The notes: a model not told the origin generated them from the letters alone. A stretch of DNA of 11,058 nt from an uncultured Proteiniphilum sp. (GCF_937873925.1 NZ_CALNAT010000037.1:1-11058); one strand, 5' to 3'; shown: positions 1-7,010, numbered from the stretch's first letter. Program-made: numbers and translations.

Positions 1-504
1 GGCCGGTGAAGAACCGAATTGCCGTTCCATCTCCAGGACGGTTTTTTCCGTAATACGCCCTACAGTGCCTCTCCATCCCGCATGTATAGCCGCAACTACC
101 TCATTCCGCCTGTCGAACAGAATGATCGGTACACAATCAGCGGTGGTGGCACACAAGAAAATGTCTTTCTCTCCCGTAATGGTCGCATCAACCCCGTACA
201 GGGTCTCGATGGCATCGGCATAATCGAGGCTGAGGAAGTTCCTGTCTACCGTCAACACGTTGGTCCCATGCGTCTGGTGGGGAATGATGAACTGACTTAT
301 ATCCATATAGAACATGCGGGCAAGTATTTCCCGGTTCTCACTTATATTCAATGGACTGTCGTCCGAGAAATTCCCCATATTAAAGGAAGAGAAGGAACCG
401 TCGCTCACCCCACCCGCGCGGGTAGTAGTGAAATGAACAATATTCTTCTCCCTGTCGAACAGATCGAACAGAAGCAGATTGCTGTACTGGGGATGTGGTT
501 TCAT
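1..504 (-). CDS. pgeF: Purine nucleoside phosphorylase / laccase-domain protein PgeF (YfiH family), partial
   Basis: Reading the minus strand from ATG at 504 gives 168 uninterrupted codons that run off the left edge, so the C-terminal third or so is missing. The family signatures are clear: PHQTHGTNV at residues 75-83, TTADCVPI at 120-127 and AAIHAGWRGT at 138-147. H79, C123 and H141 match the His-Cys-His metal site of the YfiH/YlmD/PgeF family. Members have purine-nucleoside phosphorylase/deaminase activity in vitro, and E. coli PgeF corrects misincorporated amino acids in peptidoglycan precursors. The protein should be cytoplasmic, as no signal peptide is seen. The gene follows obg after 9 nt (505-513), so it is very likely cotranscribed with adk and obg. 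The ATG at 504 is preferred because the family starts close to this point. Family assignment is secure; the physiological substrate is inferred. Confidence 0.93.
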   Translation of the reverse strand, partial: MKPHPQYSNLLLFDLFDREKNIVHFTTTRAGGVSDGSFSSFNMGNFSDDSPLNISENREILARMFYMDISQFIIPHQTHGTNVLTVDRNFLSLDYADAIETLYGVDATITGEKDIFLCATTADCVPIILFDRRNEVVAAIHAGWRGTVGRITEKTVLEMERQFGSSPA

Positions 505-513
505 CTCTAAACG

Positions 514-1668
514 TTAAAAATCCTCCTCGGTGTAATTGTCGTCCTCCTCCGGCTCCTCTTCCTCCCCAAGCAAAGGGTCACCGCCGGGAAATTCTTCTTC
601 CGGCTCAAATGTCAGCCCGGAGAGATCGAGCTTCCTGTGAACCAATGTATCGCGCGATGCCGATATCGGAACATAATCCTCCGAATTCAGTTCGCGCCAC
701 AGCATATCTTTCAGCGCCGGAATTCCATACCCCGTAATGGAAGAGATAAACAGGTAAGGAATATCAGGCAGGCCGAATGCCATCTCCTGCATCAGCTCCT
801 CATCGAGCATATCCGCTTTCGATATGGCCAACAGATGTGTTTTATGCAGCAACTCGGGATTGTACTGGGTCAGTTCATTCAACAAAATATGGTACTCTTC
901 CCGGATATCGTCCGCATCGGCAGGAATAACAAAGAGTAACAAAGAGTTACGCTCTATATGCCGGAGAAATCGCAGGCCAAGCCCTTTCCCCTCACTGGCA
1001 CCCTCGATAATTCCGGGGATATCGGCCATCACAAACGACTTTCCGTCACGATATTCCACAATACCCAAATTGGGTTGGAGTGTGGTAAAGGGATAATTGG
1101 CGATCTTCGGTTTTGCGGCCGACACCACCGAAAGCAGGGTAGACTTCCCCGCATTCGGAAAACCAACCAATCCCACATCCGCCAACAGCTTCAACTCAAG
1201 GATTATCCACCGCTCTTCATACGGTTCGCCCGGCTGCGCATAGCGGGGTGTCTGATTCGTAGCCGACTTAAAATGAACATTGCCCTGGCCTCCACGGCCC
1301 CCCTTCAACAAGGTCACTTCCTGTCCGTCTTCCGTGATATCACACAAATACTCTCCGGTATGCGCGTCATAGGCGACAGTACCGCAAGGCACTTCAATCA
1401 CCTTACTCTCGCCCTTTTTCCCGGAACGCTGGGACTTCGAGCCGCCTTCACCGTGTCCGGCAAAGATATGCCGCTGATACCGCAAATGGAGCAATGTCCA
1501 GTAATTACGATTGCCACGGAGTATAATATTTCCTCCGTCACCCCCGTCACCCCCGTCGGGCCCCCCCTTCGGGATATATTTTTCTCTTCTCAGATGGGCT
1601 GAACCGCGCCCTCCTTTCCCGGATCTACAGAAAATCTTTACGTAATCTACAAAATTTATTTCCGCCAT
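514..1668 (-). CDS. obg: Obg/CgtA GTPase, ribosome-assembly and stress GTPase
   Basis: The protein has 384 residues and the usual three-part Obg layout. The glycine-rich Obg fold spans about residues 3-160 and includes GGPDGGDGGDGGN (35-47) and KGGRGGQGN (122-130). The Obg-type G domain follows, with P-loop GFPNAGKST (169-177), switch TTLQPN (195-200), DIPG (216-219), G4 SKAD (283-286) and G5 ISSITG (308-313). The C-terminal tail is acidic (about 355-384, rich in E and D). Obg binds the large ribosomal subunit, takes part in 50S maturation and links GTP/ppGpp levels to growth. The G4 motif has Ser where most GTPases have Asn (NKxD). The start ATG at 1666-1668 lies 2 nt after the adk stop and the stop lies 9 nt before pgeF, which indicates one transcript and likely translational coupling. 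Length is normal for the family. Confidence 0.97.
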   Translation of the reverse strand: MAEINFVDYVKIFCRSGKGGRGSAHLRREKYIPKGGPDGGDGGDGGNIILRGNRNYWTLLHLRYQRHIFAGHGEGGSKSQRSGKKGESKVIEVPCGTVAYDAHTGEYLCDITEDGQEVTLLKGGRGGQGNVHFKSATNQTPRYAQPGEPYEERWIILELKLLADVGLVGFPNAGKSTLLSVVSAAKPKIANYPFTTLQPNLGIVEYRDGKSFVMADIPGIIEGASEGKGLGLRFLRHIERNSLLLFVIPADADDIREEYHILLNELTQYNPELLHKTHLLAISKADMLDEELMQEMAFGLPDIPYLFISSITGYGIPALKDMLWRELNSEDYVPISASRDTLVHRKLDLSGLTFEPEEEFPGGDPLLGEEEEPEEDDNYTEEDF

Positions 1669-1670
1669 TC

Positions 1671-2246
1671 TTACTTCACTAACGTGTCAATTTCTTTTTC
1701 GATGGAACGGAAGATCTCGTCGACAGAGCCAACCCCTTCAATCTTTTTTAATATTCCGCGTGCCCGGTAAAACTCTTTAAGGGGTGCAGTCTGTGTATGG
1801 TACACTTTCAGCCTCGATTCAATGGTTTCCCGGTTATCATCCTTCCTGCCCGAGATCTCACCCCGTTTCAGCAGGCGATCGATCAATTCCTTTTCGTCTA
1901 CCTCCAGGTTGACAACGGCATGTACATCCTCGCCATGCTTCTGAAGCATCTTACCCAGTGCTTCCCCCTGAGCGAGCGTACGCGGAAATCCATCAAAAAC
2001 AAATCCTTTAATATGCCCGTTTTTCCCGATCAAACCTTCCAATATATCAATCACCAGTTCATCCGGCACAAGTTCCCCTCTCGACATATAGGTATCTGCC
2101 AGCCTTCCCAGTTCTGTGCCCGCTTTGATCTCGTCACGCAGTATTTCTCCAGTGGAGAGGTGTTTGAGTCCGTACTTTTCAACCAGTTTCGCGCTTTGTG
2201 TTCCTTTTCCCGATCCGGGAGCTCCAAAAATCACTATATTCAACAT
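1671..2246 (-). CDS. adk: Adenylate kinase
   Basis: This 191-residue protein catalyses ATP + AMP = 2 ADP in the cytoplasm and balances adenine nucleotide pools. Its P-loop is GAPGSGKGT (8-16). The AMP-binding residues include T32/G33 and R37 in STGEILR, and DGFPRT (85-90) is the nucleoside-monophosphate kinase signature. The LID region is short (around ISGRKDDN, 131-138) and lacks the four Cys/His zinc ligands found in some Gram-positive enzymes, so this is the short-LID form. It is the first gene of the adk-obg-pgeF cluster, with 2 nt to obg. A TATCTTTG promoter element lies 20 nt upstream of the ATG. In many Bacteroidales hpt precedes adk; here the upstream space (2247-2443) is non-coding and leads to a divergent small gene. 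Identity is certain. Confidence 0.98.
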   Translation of the reverse strand: MLNIVIFGAPGSGKGTQSAKLVEKYGLKHLSTGEILRDEIKAGTELGRLADTYMSRGELVPDELVIDILEGLIGKNGHIKGFVFDGFPRTLAQGEALGKMLQKHGEDVHAVVNLEVDEKELIDRLLKRGEISGRKDDNRETIESRLKVYHTQTAPLKEFYRARGILKKIEGVGSVDEIFRSIEKEIDTLVK

Positions 2247-2266
2247 AGCCCTCTTTCATTAAGTTG

Positions 2267-2274
2267 CAAAGATA
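2267..2274 (-). promoter_or_regulatory. -7 promoter element for adk-obg-pgeF
   Basis: The minus strand reads TATCTTTG, a full match to the Bacteroidota primary-sigma -7 consensus TAnnTTTG. Its end is 20 nt before the adk ATG, leaving a leader of roughly 12-15 nt. No clear -33 TTTG was found at the expected 19-21 nt spacing, so the call rests on the -7 match and position. Confidence 0.6.
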
Positions 2275-2443
2275 CGATTTTTTATCTTCTTACCGGTAGA
2301 TGCTATCCCCTTTTCATCCTGGCTGTTCTTTCTGAAATTAATGAACGTTTTCGTTAAGCTAAATGAGATGCTAATGAACCAATCTCCTCATCATATGTTT
2401 ATAGAAAGAAACGACTAACTTGTGAACATTAACACCCTCTACA

Positions 2444-2776
2444 ATGAAAAAAGACGAATTCAAACAGAAAACGCACGATGTGGTGAATGAATTGGCCGAC
2501 TACATCTCCAAACTGGAAGATAAAGCAGGCGAAATCGCAGATGAAGCGAAAGAAGAGTATCGCGAACGACTCGAGAATCTGAAGGAGATCAAAAATAACC
2601 TGTCTGCAAAACTGGACGAGTATGAACAAATCGCAGATTCCAAGTGGGATGTGGTGAAAGAGAGCGCAGGCAATTTTTTTGCCTCGGTAGCCGATTCATG
2701 GAAAGAGAATTTCGGCAGGGTGGCCGACGCATTCAAAAAAGAGAAAGCTGCGGACGATACCGATCCGGCCGTCTAA
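2444..2776 (+). CDS. Small charged helical protein (YtxH-like / stress-type), function unknown
   Basis: The gene encodes 110 residues from ATG at 2444. The protein is soluble, with no signal peptide or membrane segment. It is very rich in Lys, Glu, Asp and Ala and should be almost entirely alpha-helical: residues 1-65 have coiled-coil character (for example KLEDKAGEIADEAKEEYRER, about 23-42), and 66-100 form an amphipathic region with aromatic residues (ADSWKENFGRVADAFKKEK). This resembles small YtxH- or Sll1863-like stress proteins and late-embryogenesis-type helical proteins, but no catalytic motif is visible and I assign no function. It stands alone, divergent from adk across a 197-nt gap, and ends before a strong terminator. 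The ATG is followed by an AAA-rich start (MKKDE); no strong Shine-Dalgarno is present, which is normal in this phylum. It is probably a real gene: codon use matches its neighbours and a terminator follows it. Confidence 0.8.
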   Translation: MKKDEFKQKTHDVVNELADYISKLEDKAGEIADEAKEEYRERLENLKEIKNNLSAKLDEYEQIADSKWDVVKESAGNFFASVADSWKENFGRVADAFKKEKAADDTDPAV

Positions 2777-2815
2777 CAAAAAAGAAACACAGACATACGC
2801 TGAATGTCAAAAGTA

Positions 2816-2853
2816 AAAAAATCCAGCACTGAACAAGCAGCGTTGGATTTTTT
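2816..2853. terminator. Bidirectional intrinsic terminator
   Basis: A 10-bp perfect stem pairs AAAAAATCCA (2816-2825) with TGGATTTTTT (2844-2853). An inner G-U pair, a C-G pair and a CTG/CAG extension close on a 6-nt loop. T-runs follow the stem on both strands, so it can end the small helical-protein gene on the plus strand and the tRNA-Cys transcript on the minus strand. Confidence 0.85.
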
Positions 2854-2859
2854 ATTTTG

Positions 2860-2930
2860 AGGTACCTGGCGGATTCGAACCGCCGTCGACGGTTTTGCAG
2901 ACCGGCGCCTAACCACTCGGCCAAGGTACC
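2860..2930 (-). tRNA. tRNA-Cys (anticodon GCA)
   Basis: The minus strand folds into a complete cloverleaf. The 7-bp acceptor is GGTACCT/AGGTACC, with U73 as discriminator, the expected identity base for tRNA-Cys. The D arm is GCC...GGC, the anticodon loop CTGCAAA gives anticodon GCA, and the T arm is GGCGG-TTCGAAT-CCGCC. The top pair of the anticodon stem (27-43) is a C/U mismatch; the other four pair. CCA is not encoded: TCAAAA follows the acceptor. A TACCTTTG promoter element lies upstream and a terminator directly downstream, so it appears to be a single-tRNA transcription unit. Confidence 0.97.
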
Positions 2931-3152
2931 AATTGCCTTCAAAATAGGCTGCAAAGGTAGGATATTTTTTTGATTTATAAAAAGAATCCTTCGCTTTTTC
3001 TTTTTCTTCATCGCTCCTTTTTTATCAATTTATTTTTCACATTACCCCCGGGCTGTTTTTTCGGACAAAGTTCCCTGCAGTGACAATTAAATCAGGTTAC
3101 GCGAGGGATTTTCTGCATTTCCCAAGACAACCTTTCCGGGCAATCCGTAGCC
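2931..3152. other. Intergenic region between tRNA-Cys and radA
   Basis: These 222 nt hold the tRNA-Cys promoter near the left end. The rest is a pyrimidine-rich plus strand (about 2985-3035) and a GC-richer part next to the radA stop. I see no convincing terminator for radA. The only ORF here (ATG at about 3011, minus) is Lys/Arg-rich and runs through the tRNA, so I do not call it. Nothing else is supported. Confidence 0.5.
2952..2959 (-). promoter_or_regulatory. -7 promoter element for tRNA-Cys
   Basis: The minus strand reads TACCTTTG, matching TAnnTTTG in every fixed position. It ends 21 nt before the mature tRNA 5' end, giving a short leader of about 15 nt to be removed by RNase P. No clear -33 element was seen. 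Confidence 0.6.
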
Positions 3153-4520
3153 CTACGAGAACAAGAGCCGGAAAGCGTCGCTCACCTTTTTCACCTGCTG
3201 CACATCGATCTTCATCTTTTTATTGAATCCTTTCAGATTGTTGAAAGGGACAAGGATACGCGAAAAGCCCAGTTTTTCGGCCTCCTGAATGCGCTGCTCT
3301 ATGCGGTGCACAGGTCGTATCTCGCCGGATAACCCCACCTCGCCGCAGAGACAGGTGTCGTTCTCGACCGTCATATCGAGACTGGACGAAAGCACGGCGC
3401 TGATGATCGCGAGATCCATACCGGGATCACTCACACGCAAGCCGCCGGCAATATTCAGGAAGACATCCTTTTGCGCCAGCTTGAACCCGGCCCGCTTTTC
3501 GAGGACGGCCAACAGCATGTTCATCCGCCGGATATCAAATCCGGTAGCGGAACGTTGGGGCGTACCGTACGCAGCGGTGCTTACCAACGCCTGCGTTTCG
3601 ATCAGGAAAGGGCGGACGCCCTCAACGGCTGCGGCAATGGCTACGCCGCTCAGGCCGTCATGGTTCTGGGTGAGCAGGAGTTCCGACGGGTTACTCACCT
3701 CGCGCAATCCTGTCCGGTTCATTTCATAAATCGCCAACTCCGCAGTGCTGCCGAACCGGTTCTTTACGGCACGAAGGATACGGTACATATAGTGTTGGTC
3801 CCCTTCAAACTGCAACACGGCATCCACCATATGTTCCAGGATTTTGGGGCCCGCTATGCTCCCCTCCTTGGTGATATGGCCGATCAGCAACACCGGTGTA
3901 CCCGACTGTTTGGCAAATTTAAGCAGCAGCGAAGCACATTCGCGCACCTGAGAAATGCTGCCGGGAGACGACTCCAATGCCTCATTGTATATGGTCTGTA
4001 CGGAATCGATGATCAACAGTTGCGGAGCCACCTTCCTGACATGCTTAAAAATTTCATCGAGGTTGGTCTCACATACGATCAGACAGTCATCATTTTTTAT
4101 ACCGATCCGGTCGGCACGCAATTTTAACTGTCCTGCACTCTCTTCCCCCGAAACATAGAGAGACTTCACGCCACTGAGTTTCAGAATGGTTTGCAATACC
4201 AATGTCGATTTCCCGATGCCCGGTTCTCCACCGACCAGCACGACCGATGCCGGCACCAACCCTCCGCCCAGCACGCGGTTCAATTCCCCGTCGTTCATAT
4301 CGATCCGCGGCAGTTCGTCGGCCTTGATTTCGCTCAGCGCCATTGGCTGGCTCTTCACCTCCCTGAAAGAACGGGTATCTTCCTGTTTCGCAGCAGCATC
4401 CTTACGTACCAGTTCCTCTACGAAGGTCGACCATTCACCGCAGGCAGGGCATTTCCCCATCCACTTGGGAGATTCATACCCGCAACTGGAGCAAAAATAT
4501 ACAGATTTCAGTTTCGCCAT
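3153..4520 (-). CDS. radA: DNA repair protein RadA/Sms
   Basis: This 455-residue protein is a RecA-like, hexameric branch-migration ATPase that acts in homologous recombination and DNA repair in the cytoplasm. The N-terminal zinc finger has C10, C13, C24 and C27 (CSSCGY...CPACGEW). Walker A is GGEPGIGKST (97-106) and Walker B is LLIIDSVQT (168-176). The RadA-specific KNRFG motif is at 253-257. The C-terminal part (about 280-455) is the Lon-protease-like P domain, with the family's FDIRRMNMLLAVLEKR (328-343) and DPGMDLAI (365-372). The family uses this domain for DNA binding and assembly rather than proteolysis. Length is standard. It diverges from tex across a 72-nt shared promoter region and has no close downstream partner. 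The ATG at 4518-4520 gives the normal N-terminus (MAKLKSVYFC), with the zinc finger right after it. Confidence 0.98.
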   Translation of the reverse strand: MAKLKSVYFCSSCGYESPKWMGKCPACGEWSTFVEELVRKDAAAKQEDTRSFREVKSQPMALSEIKADELPRIDMNDGELNRVLGGGLVPASVVLVGGEPGIGKSTLVLQTILKLSGVKSLYVSGEESAGQLKLRADRIGIKNDDCLIVCETNLDEIFKHVRKVAPQLLIIDSVQTIYNEALESSPGSISQVRECASLLLKFAKQSGTPVLLIGHITKEGSIAGPKILEHMVDAVLQFEGDQHYMYRILRAVKNRFGSTAELAIYEMNRTGLREVSNPSELLLTQNHDGLSGVAIAAAVEGVRPFLIETQALVSTAAYGTPQRSATGFDIRRMNMLLAVLEKRAGFKLAQKDVFLNIAGGLRVSDPGMDLAIISAVLSSSLDMTVENDTCLCGEVGLSGEIRPVHRIEQRIQEAEKLGFSRILVPFNNLKGFNKKMKIDVQQVKKVSDAFRLLFS

Positions 4521-4540
4521 GTAGTCGTTGTTTAGAGAGG

Positions 4541-4548
4541 TAAAGATA
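4541..4548 (-). promoter_or_regulatory. Probable -7 promoter element for radA
   Basis: The minus strand reads TATCTTTA, one mismatch from TAnnTTTG (last base). It lies 20 nt before the radA ATG, the same distance as the adk element from adk. It is back-to-back with the tex element, with 13 nt between. Confidence 0.45.
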
Positions 4549-4549
4549 G

Positions 4550-4559
4550 AGAAATTTCT
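4550..4559. promoter_or_regulatory. 10-bp palindrome between divergent radA and tex promoters
   Basis: AGAAATTTCT is a perfect palindrome lying exactly between the two outward-facing -7 elements. A regulator bound here could act on both genes. It is AT-rich and short, so chance occurrence is possible. Confidence 0.3.
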
Positions 4560-4561
4560 TG

Positions 4562-4569
4562 TACTTTTG
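4562..4569 (+). promoter_or_regulatory. -7 promoter element for tex
   Basis: TACTTTTG matches TAnnTTTG fully and ends 23 nt before the tex ATG, so the leader is about 16-18 nt. No -33 TTTG is seen at the normal spacing; that region overlaps the radA -7 element. Confidence 0.6.
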
Positions 4570-4592
4570 TATCGTATATAAATCGATCACAG

Positions 4593-6716
4593 ATGTCAGT
4601 TATTCATACGTTCATTTCCAAATCGCTGAATATTCCTATCAGAAATGTAGAGAACAGTATCAAACTGCTGGAAGAAGGGGCCACCATCCCTTTTATCAGT
4701 CGCTACCGGAAGGAGGTGACAGGAGGATTGGATGAGGTGAAGATATCCAATATAAAAGAGTTGAATGAAAAGTACCTGGAACTCGAGAAACGAAAGGAGT
4801 ATGTACTCAAGTCGATTTCGGAACAGGAGAAACTGACTCCGGAGCTCGAAAAACAGATCACCGGTTGCTGGGACAGCACAGAACTCGAAGATATCTACCT
4901 GCCCTATAAACCAAAACGGCAGACCCGTGCTGAAATTGCGCGCAAGAACGGACTGGAATCTCTCGCCGAATGGTTGATGACACAACAGAACGGCTCAGTA
5001 GAAACAAAAGCTGCGCAATATCTCAATGAGAATGTGCCCGATGCGGAATCAGCGCTGAAAGGGGCACGCGATATCATTGCCGAATGGGTGAACGAAGATG
5101 CCCATGCACGCCAGACAGTGCGAAATATATTTGCCCGCGATGCGGTGATCACCTCAAAAGTTATGAAAGGAAAAGAGGAAGAGGGGGAGAAATACAGGGA
5201 CTATTTCGATTTTTCCGCACCCTTGTCACGTTGTCCGTCGCACCGCCTCTTAGCGATTCGCCGTGGTGAAGCAGAAGGATTTCTGCGGGTGTCCATTTCC
5301 CCTGATGATGAAAAATGCCTCGACAGGCTTGTGCCGCGCTATGCCAAAAATGATACCAAAGCGGCTGACCAGGTGGAAGATGCGGTGACCGACGGCTACA
5401 AACGTTTACTAAAACCTTCCATAGAAACTGAATTTGCCAACCTCTCCAAAGAGCAGGCCGACGAAGCGGCTATCGCCGTCTTCGCGGAAAACCTGCGCCA
5501 GTTGCTTCTGGCTCCCCCTTTGGGACAGAAACGCATCCTTGGTGTCGATCCCGGTTACCGCACCGGCTGCAAGTTAGTTTGCTTAGACGAACAGGGGAAC
5601 CTGCTGCATAACGAGACCATCTACCCACATCCTCCGCAGAACGAATTTACCAAATCGGCAAGCAAAGTGGTGAAACTGGTCTCCACCTACCGCATCGATG
5701 CCATCGCTATCGGGAACGGTACGGCAAGCCGTGAAACGGAACGCTTTATTACCAACCTGCGGTATGAGAAAGAGGTGAAAGTGTTCGTTGTGAGCGAAAG
5801 CGGCGCATCGGTCTATTCCGCCTCGAAGACAGCCCGCGAAGAGTTCCCCGAATATGATGTAACGGTGCGCGGGGCCGTCTCCATCGGACGGAGGTTGAGC
5901 GATCCGCTTGCCGAACTGGTGAAGATCGATCCCAAGTCGATCGGTGTAGGCCAATACCAGCATGATGTGGACCAGACGAAACTGAAGCGCTCGCTCGACC
6001 AGACAGTGGAGAACTGCGTGAATCTCGTGGGAGTGAACCTCAATACGGCCAGCAAGCACCTGCTCACCTACGTATCGGGATTGGGCGAGGCACTGGCGCA
6101 GAATATCGTGAATTACCGCGCGGAGAACGGCCCGTTCCGTTCGCGCAAGGAACTGAAGAAAGTACCGCGTCTGGGCGAGAAAGCATTTGAACAATGCGCA
6201 GGATTCCTACGCATTCCCGATGCGGAAAACCCGCTGGATAATTCCGCCGTACATCCCGAAAGTTATGCAATTGCGGAACGGATGGCCAAAGACCTGCAAT
6301 GCACAGTGAAAGAGCTGATCCGAAACAAACCTCTGATCGAGACTATCGACATTAACCGGTACAAAACGGAAACCGTGGGCGAAGAGACGCTTACGGATAT
6401 ATTGCAGGAACTGGAAAAACCGGGACGGGATCCGCGCACCAAGGTGCAGGTATTGGAATTTGACCCCGGTATCCGCACCATTAACGACCTGAAAGAGGGA
6501 ATGACACTGCCGGGCATCGTTACCAACATCACCAATTTCGGCTGTTTCGTGGATGTGGGCATCAAGGAAAACGGGCTGGTACATATCTCGGAACTGGCCG
6601 ACCGCTTCATCTCCAACCCCACCGAAGTGGTTTCCCTTCATCAACATGTAAAGGTCAGGGTGTTGTCAGTCGATTTGGAACGCAAACGGATCCAATTAAG
6701 CATGAAAAATGTGTAA
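4593..6716 (+). CDS. tex: Tex-family RNA-binding transcription accessory protein
   Basis: The protein has 707 residues and the full Tex architecture, as in Pseudomonas Tex and the core of eukaryotic Spt6. The helical N-terminal region carries the hallmark segments TIPFISRYRKEVTGGLDE (31-48) and LEDIYLPYKPKRQTRA (98-113). A YqgF/RNase H-like domain starts near GVDPGYRTG (317-325). Helix-hairpin-helix repeats lie at about 477-540 (YVSGLGEALAQNIV and FRSRKELKKVPRLGEKAF). A C-terminal S1 domain spans about 636-706 (GIVTNITNFGCFVDVG, GLVHISEL). Tex proteins bind nucleic acid and influence transcription and stress tolerance; the exact role here is unproven. Length is slightly below the E. coli homologue, with no domain missing. 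It is monocistronic: a promoter sits in the gap to divergent radA and a hairpin follows the stop. The ATG at 4593 is the only sensible start, 24 nt after the -7 box. Confidence 0.97.
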   Translation: MSVIHTFISKSLNIPIRNVENSIKLLEEGATIPFISRYRKEVTGGLDEVKISNIKELNEKYLELEKRKEYVLKSISEQEKLTPELEKQITGCWDSTELEDIYLPYKPKRQTRAEIARKNGLESLAEWLMTQQNGSVETKAAQYLNENVPDAESALKGARDIIAEWVNEDAHARQTVRNIFARDAVITSKVMKGKEEEGEKYRDYFDFSAPLSRCPSHRLLAIRRGEAEGFLRVSISPDDEKCLDRLVPRYAKNDTKAADQVEDAVTDGYKRLLKPSIETEFANLSKEQADEAAIAVFAENLRQLLLAPPLGQKRILGVDPGYRTGCKLVCLDEQGNLLHNETIYPHPPQNEFTKSASKVVKLVSTYRIDAIAIGNGTASRETERFITNLRYEKEVKVFVVSESGASVYSASKTAREEFPEYDVTVRGAVSIGRRLSDPLAELVKIDPKSIGVGQYQHDVDQTKLKRSLDQTVENCVNLVGVNLNTASKHLLTYVSGLGEALAQNIVNYRAENGPFRSRKELKKVPRLGEKAFEQCAGFLRIPDAENPLDNSAVHPESYAIAERMAKDLQCTVKELIRNKPLIETIDINRYKTETVGEETLTDILQELEKPGRDPRTKVQVLEFDPGIRTINDLKEGMTLPGIVTNITNFGCFVDVGIKENGLVHISELADRFISNPTEVVSLHQHVKVRVLSVDLERKRIQLSMKNV

Positions 6717-6754
6717 AAGCAGGAAGGGGATTAGCTGGCTGGATTAATACAAAT

Positions 6755-6799
6755 GCAAAAAGAGAATAGCATCACCTTGGTGACGTACCCTCTTTTTGC
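6755..6799 (+). terminator. Probable tex transcription terminator
   Basis: GCAAAAAGAG (6755-6764) pairs with CTCTTTTTGC (6790-6799) in a perfect 10-bp stem that starts 39 nt after the tex stop. The enclosed sequence has its own hairpin, TCAC-CTTG-GTGA (6772-6783). The T-run lies inside the right arm rather than after it, so this is a probable rather than textbook terminator. Confidence 0.6.
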
Positions 6800-6872
6800 T
6801 GTAAAAAATATTTCATACGATTAAACTACTTATTTTCAAAGACATCGTATGGAACTTTTTCGTTAAACGAGT

Positions 6873-6896
6873 GCAGAGTAAATTTATTTACTTTGC
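6873..6896. repeat. Palindrome flanked by CGAGTGCAGA direct repeats
   Basis: The core AGTAAAT-TT-ATTTACT (6877-6892) extends outward to GCA/TGC with one G/T mismatch, making an 11-position arm on each side of a 2-nt centre. CGAGTGCAGA flanks or overlaps it on the left (6868-6877) and right (6897-6906). The layout looks like an operator with outer half-sites, but no regulator is encoded nearby. Confidence 0.4.
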
Positions 6897-6899
6897 CGA

Positions 6900-7010
6900 G
6901 TGCAGAAAAAGTCTAACTTTAGTGAACTCGCTTTACTCATCTTCTTGAGTGTAATGATGTTCATGCTCGTTTCAGACGGCAGTAACACAAGGATTCTGCC
7001 GACGAATTGA
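6900..7010 (+). CDS. Possible 36-residue single-pass membrane peptide (hypothetical)
   Basis: Starting at GTG 6900, 36 codons run to TGA at 7008-7010. The N-terminus is polar and basic (MQKKSNFSE, 1-9), followed by a hydrophobic run LALLIFLSVMMFMLV (10-24) long enough for one membrane helix, and a polar tail (SDGSNTRILPTN). This is the shape of a small membrane protein. Against it: the start is GTG with no clear ribosome binding site, the first ATG (6954) is inside the hydrophobic run, and the nearest promoter-like element (TTACTTTG, 6889-6896, one mismatch) would start transcription at about the GTG itself. T-rich DNA often yields such hydrophobic runs by chance. It lies in the tex/beta-barrel gap and could be spurious. 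Confidence 0.22.
   Translation: MQKKSNFSELALLIFLSVMMFMLVSDGSNTRILPTN

Noticed and set aside
19..510. 163-codon plus-strand ORF
   Set aside because: It is antisense to the clear PgeF reading frame on the minus strand, has no family motif, and is explained by the codon bias of the real gene.
1203..1211. TTATCCACC, one mismatch from the DnaA box
   Set aside because: It is a single copy within the obg coding sequence; no cluster is present, so an origin is not supported.
2733..3011. Lys/Arg-rich minus-strand ORF starting MKKKKKRR
   Set aside because: It runs straight through the tRNA-Cys gene, its promoter and the terminator. The GGAG before its ATG is too close to be convincing.
6977..7001. 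CGGCAG/CTGCCG hairpin as a terminator of the beta-barrel gene
   Set aside because: The 6-bp stem is followed by no T-run on the minus strand. It is kept only as part of the structured gap.
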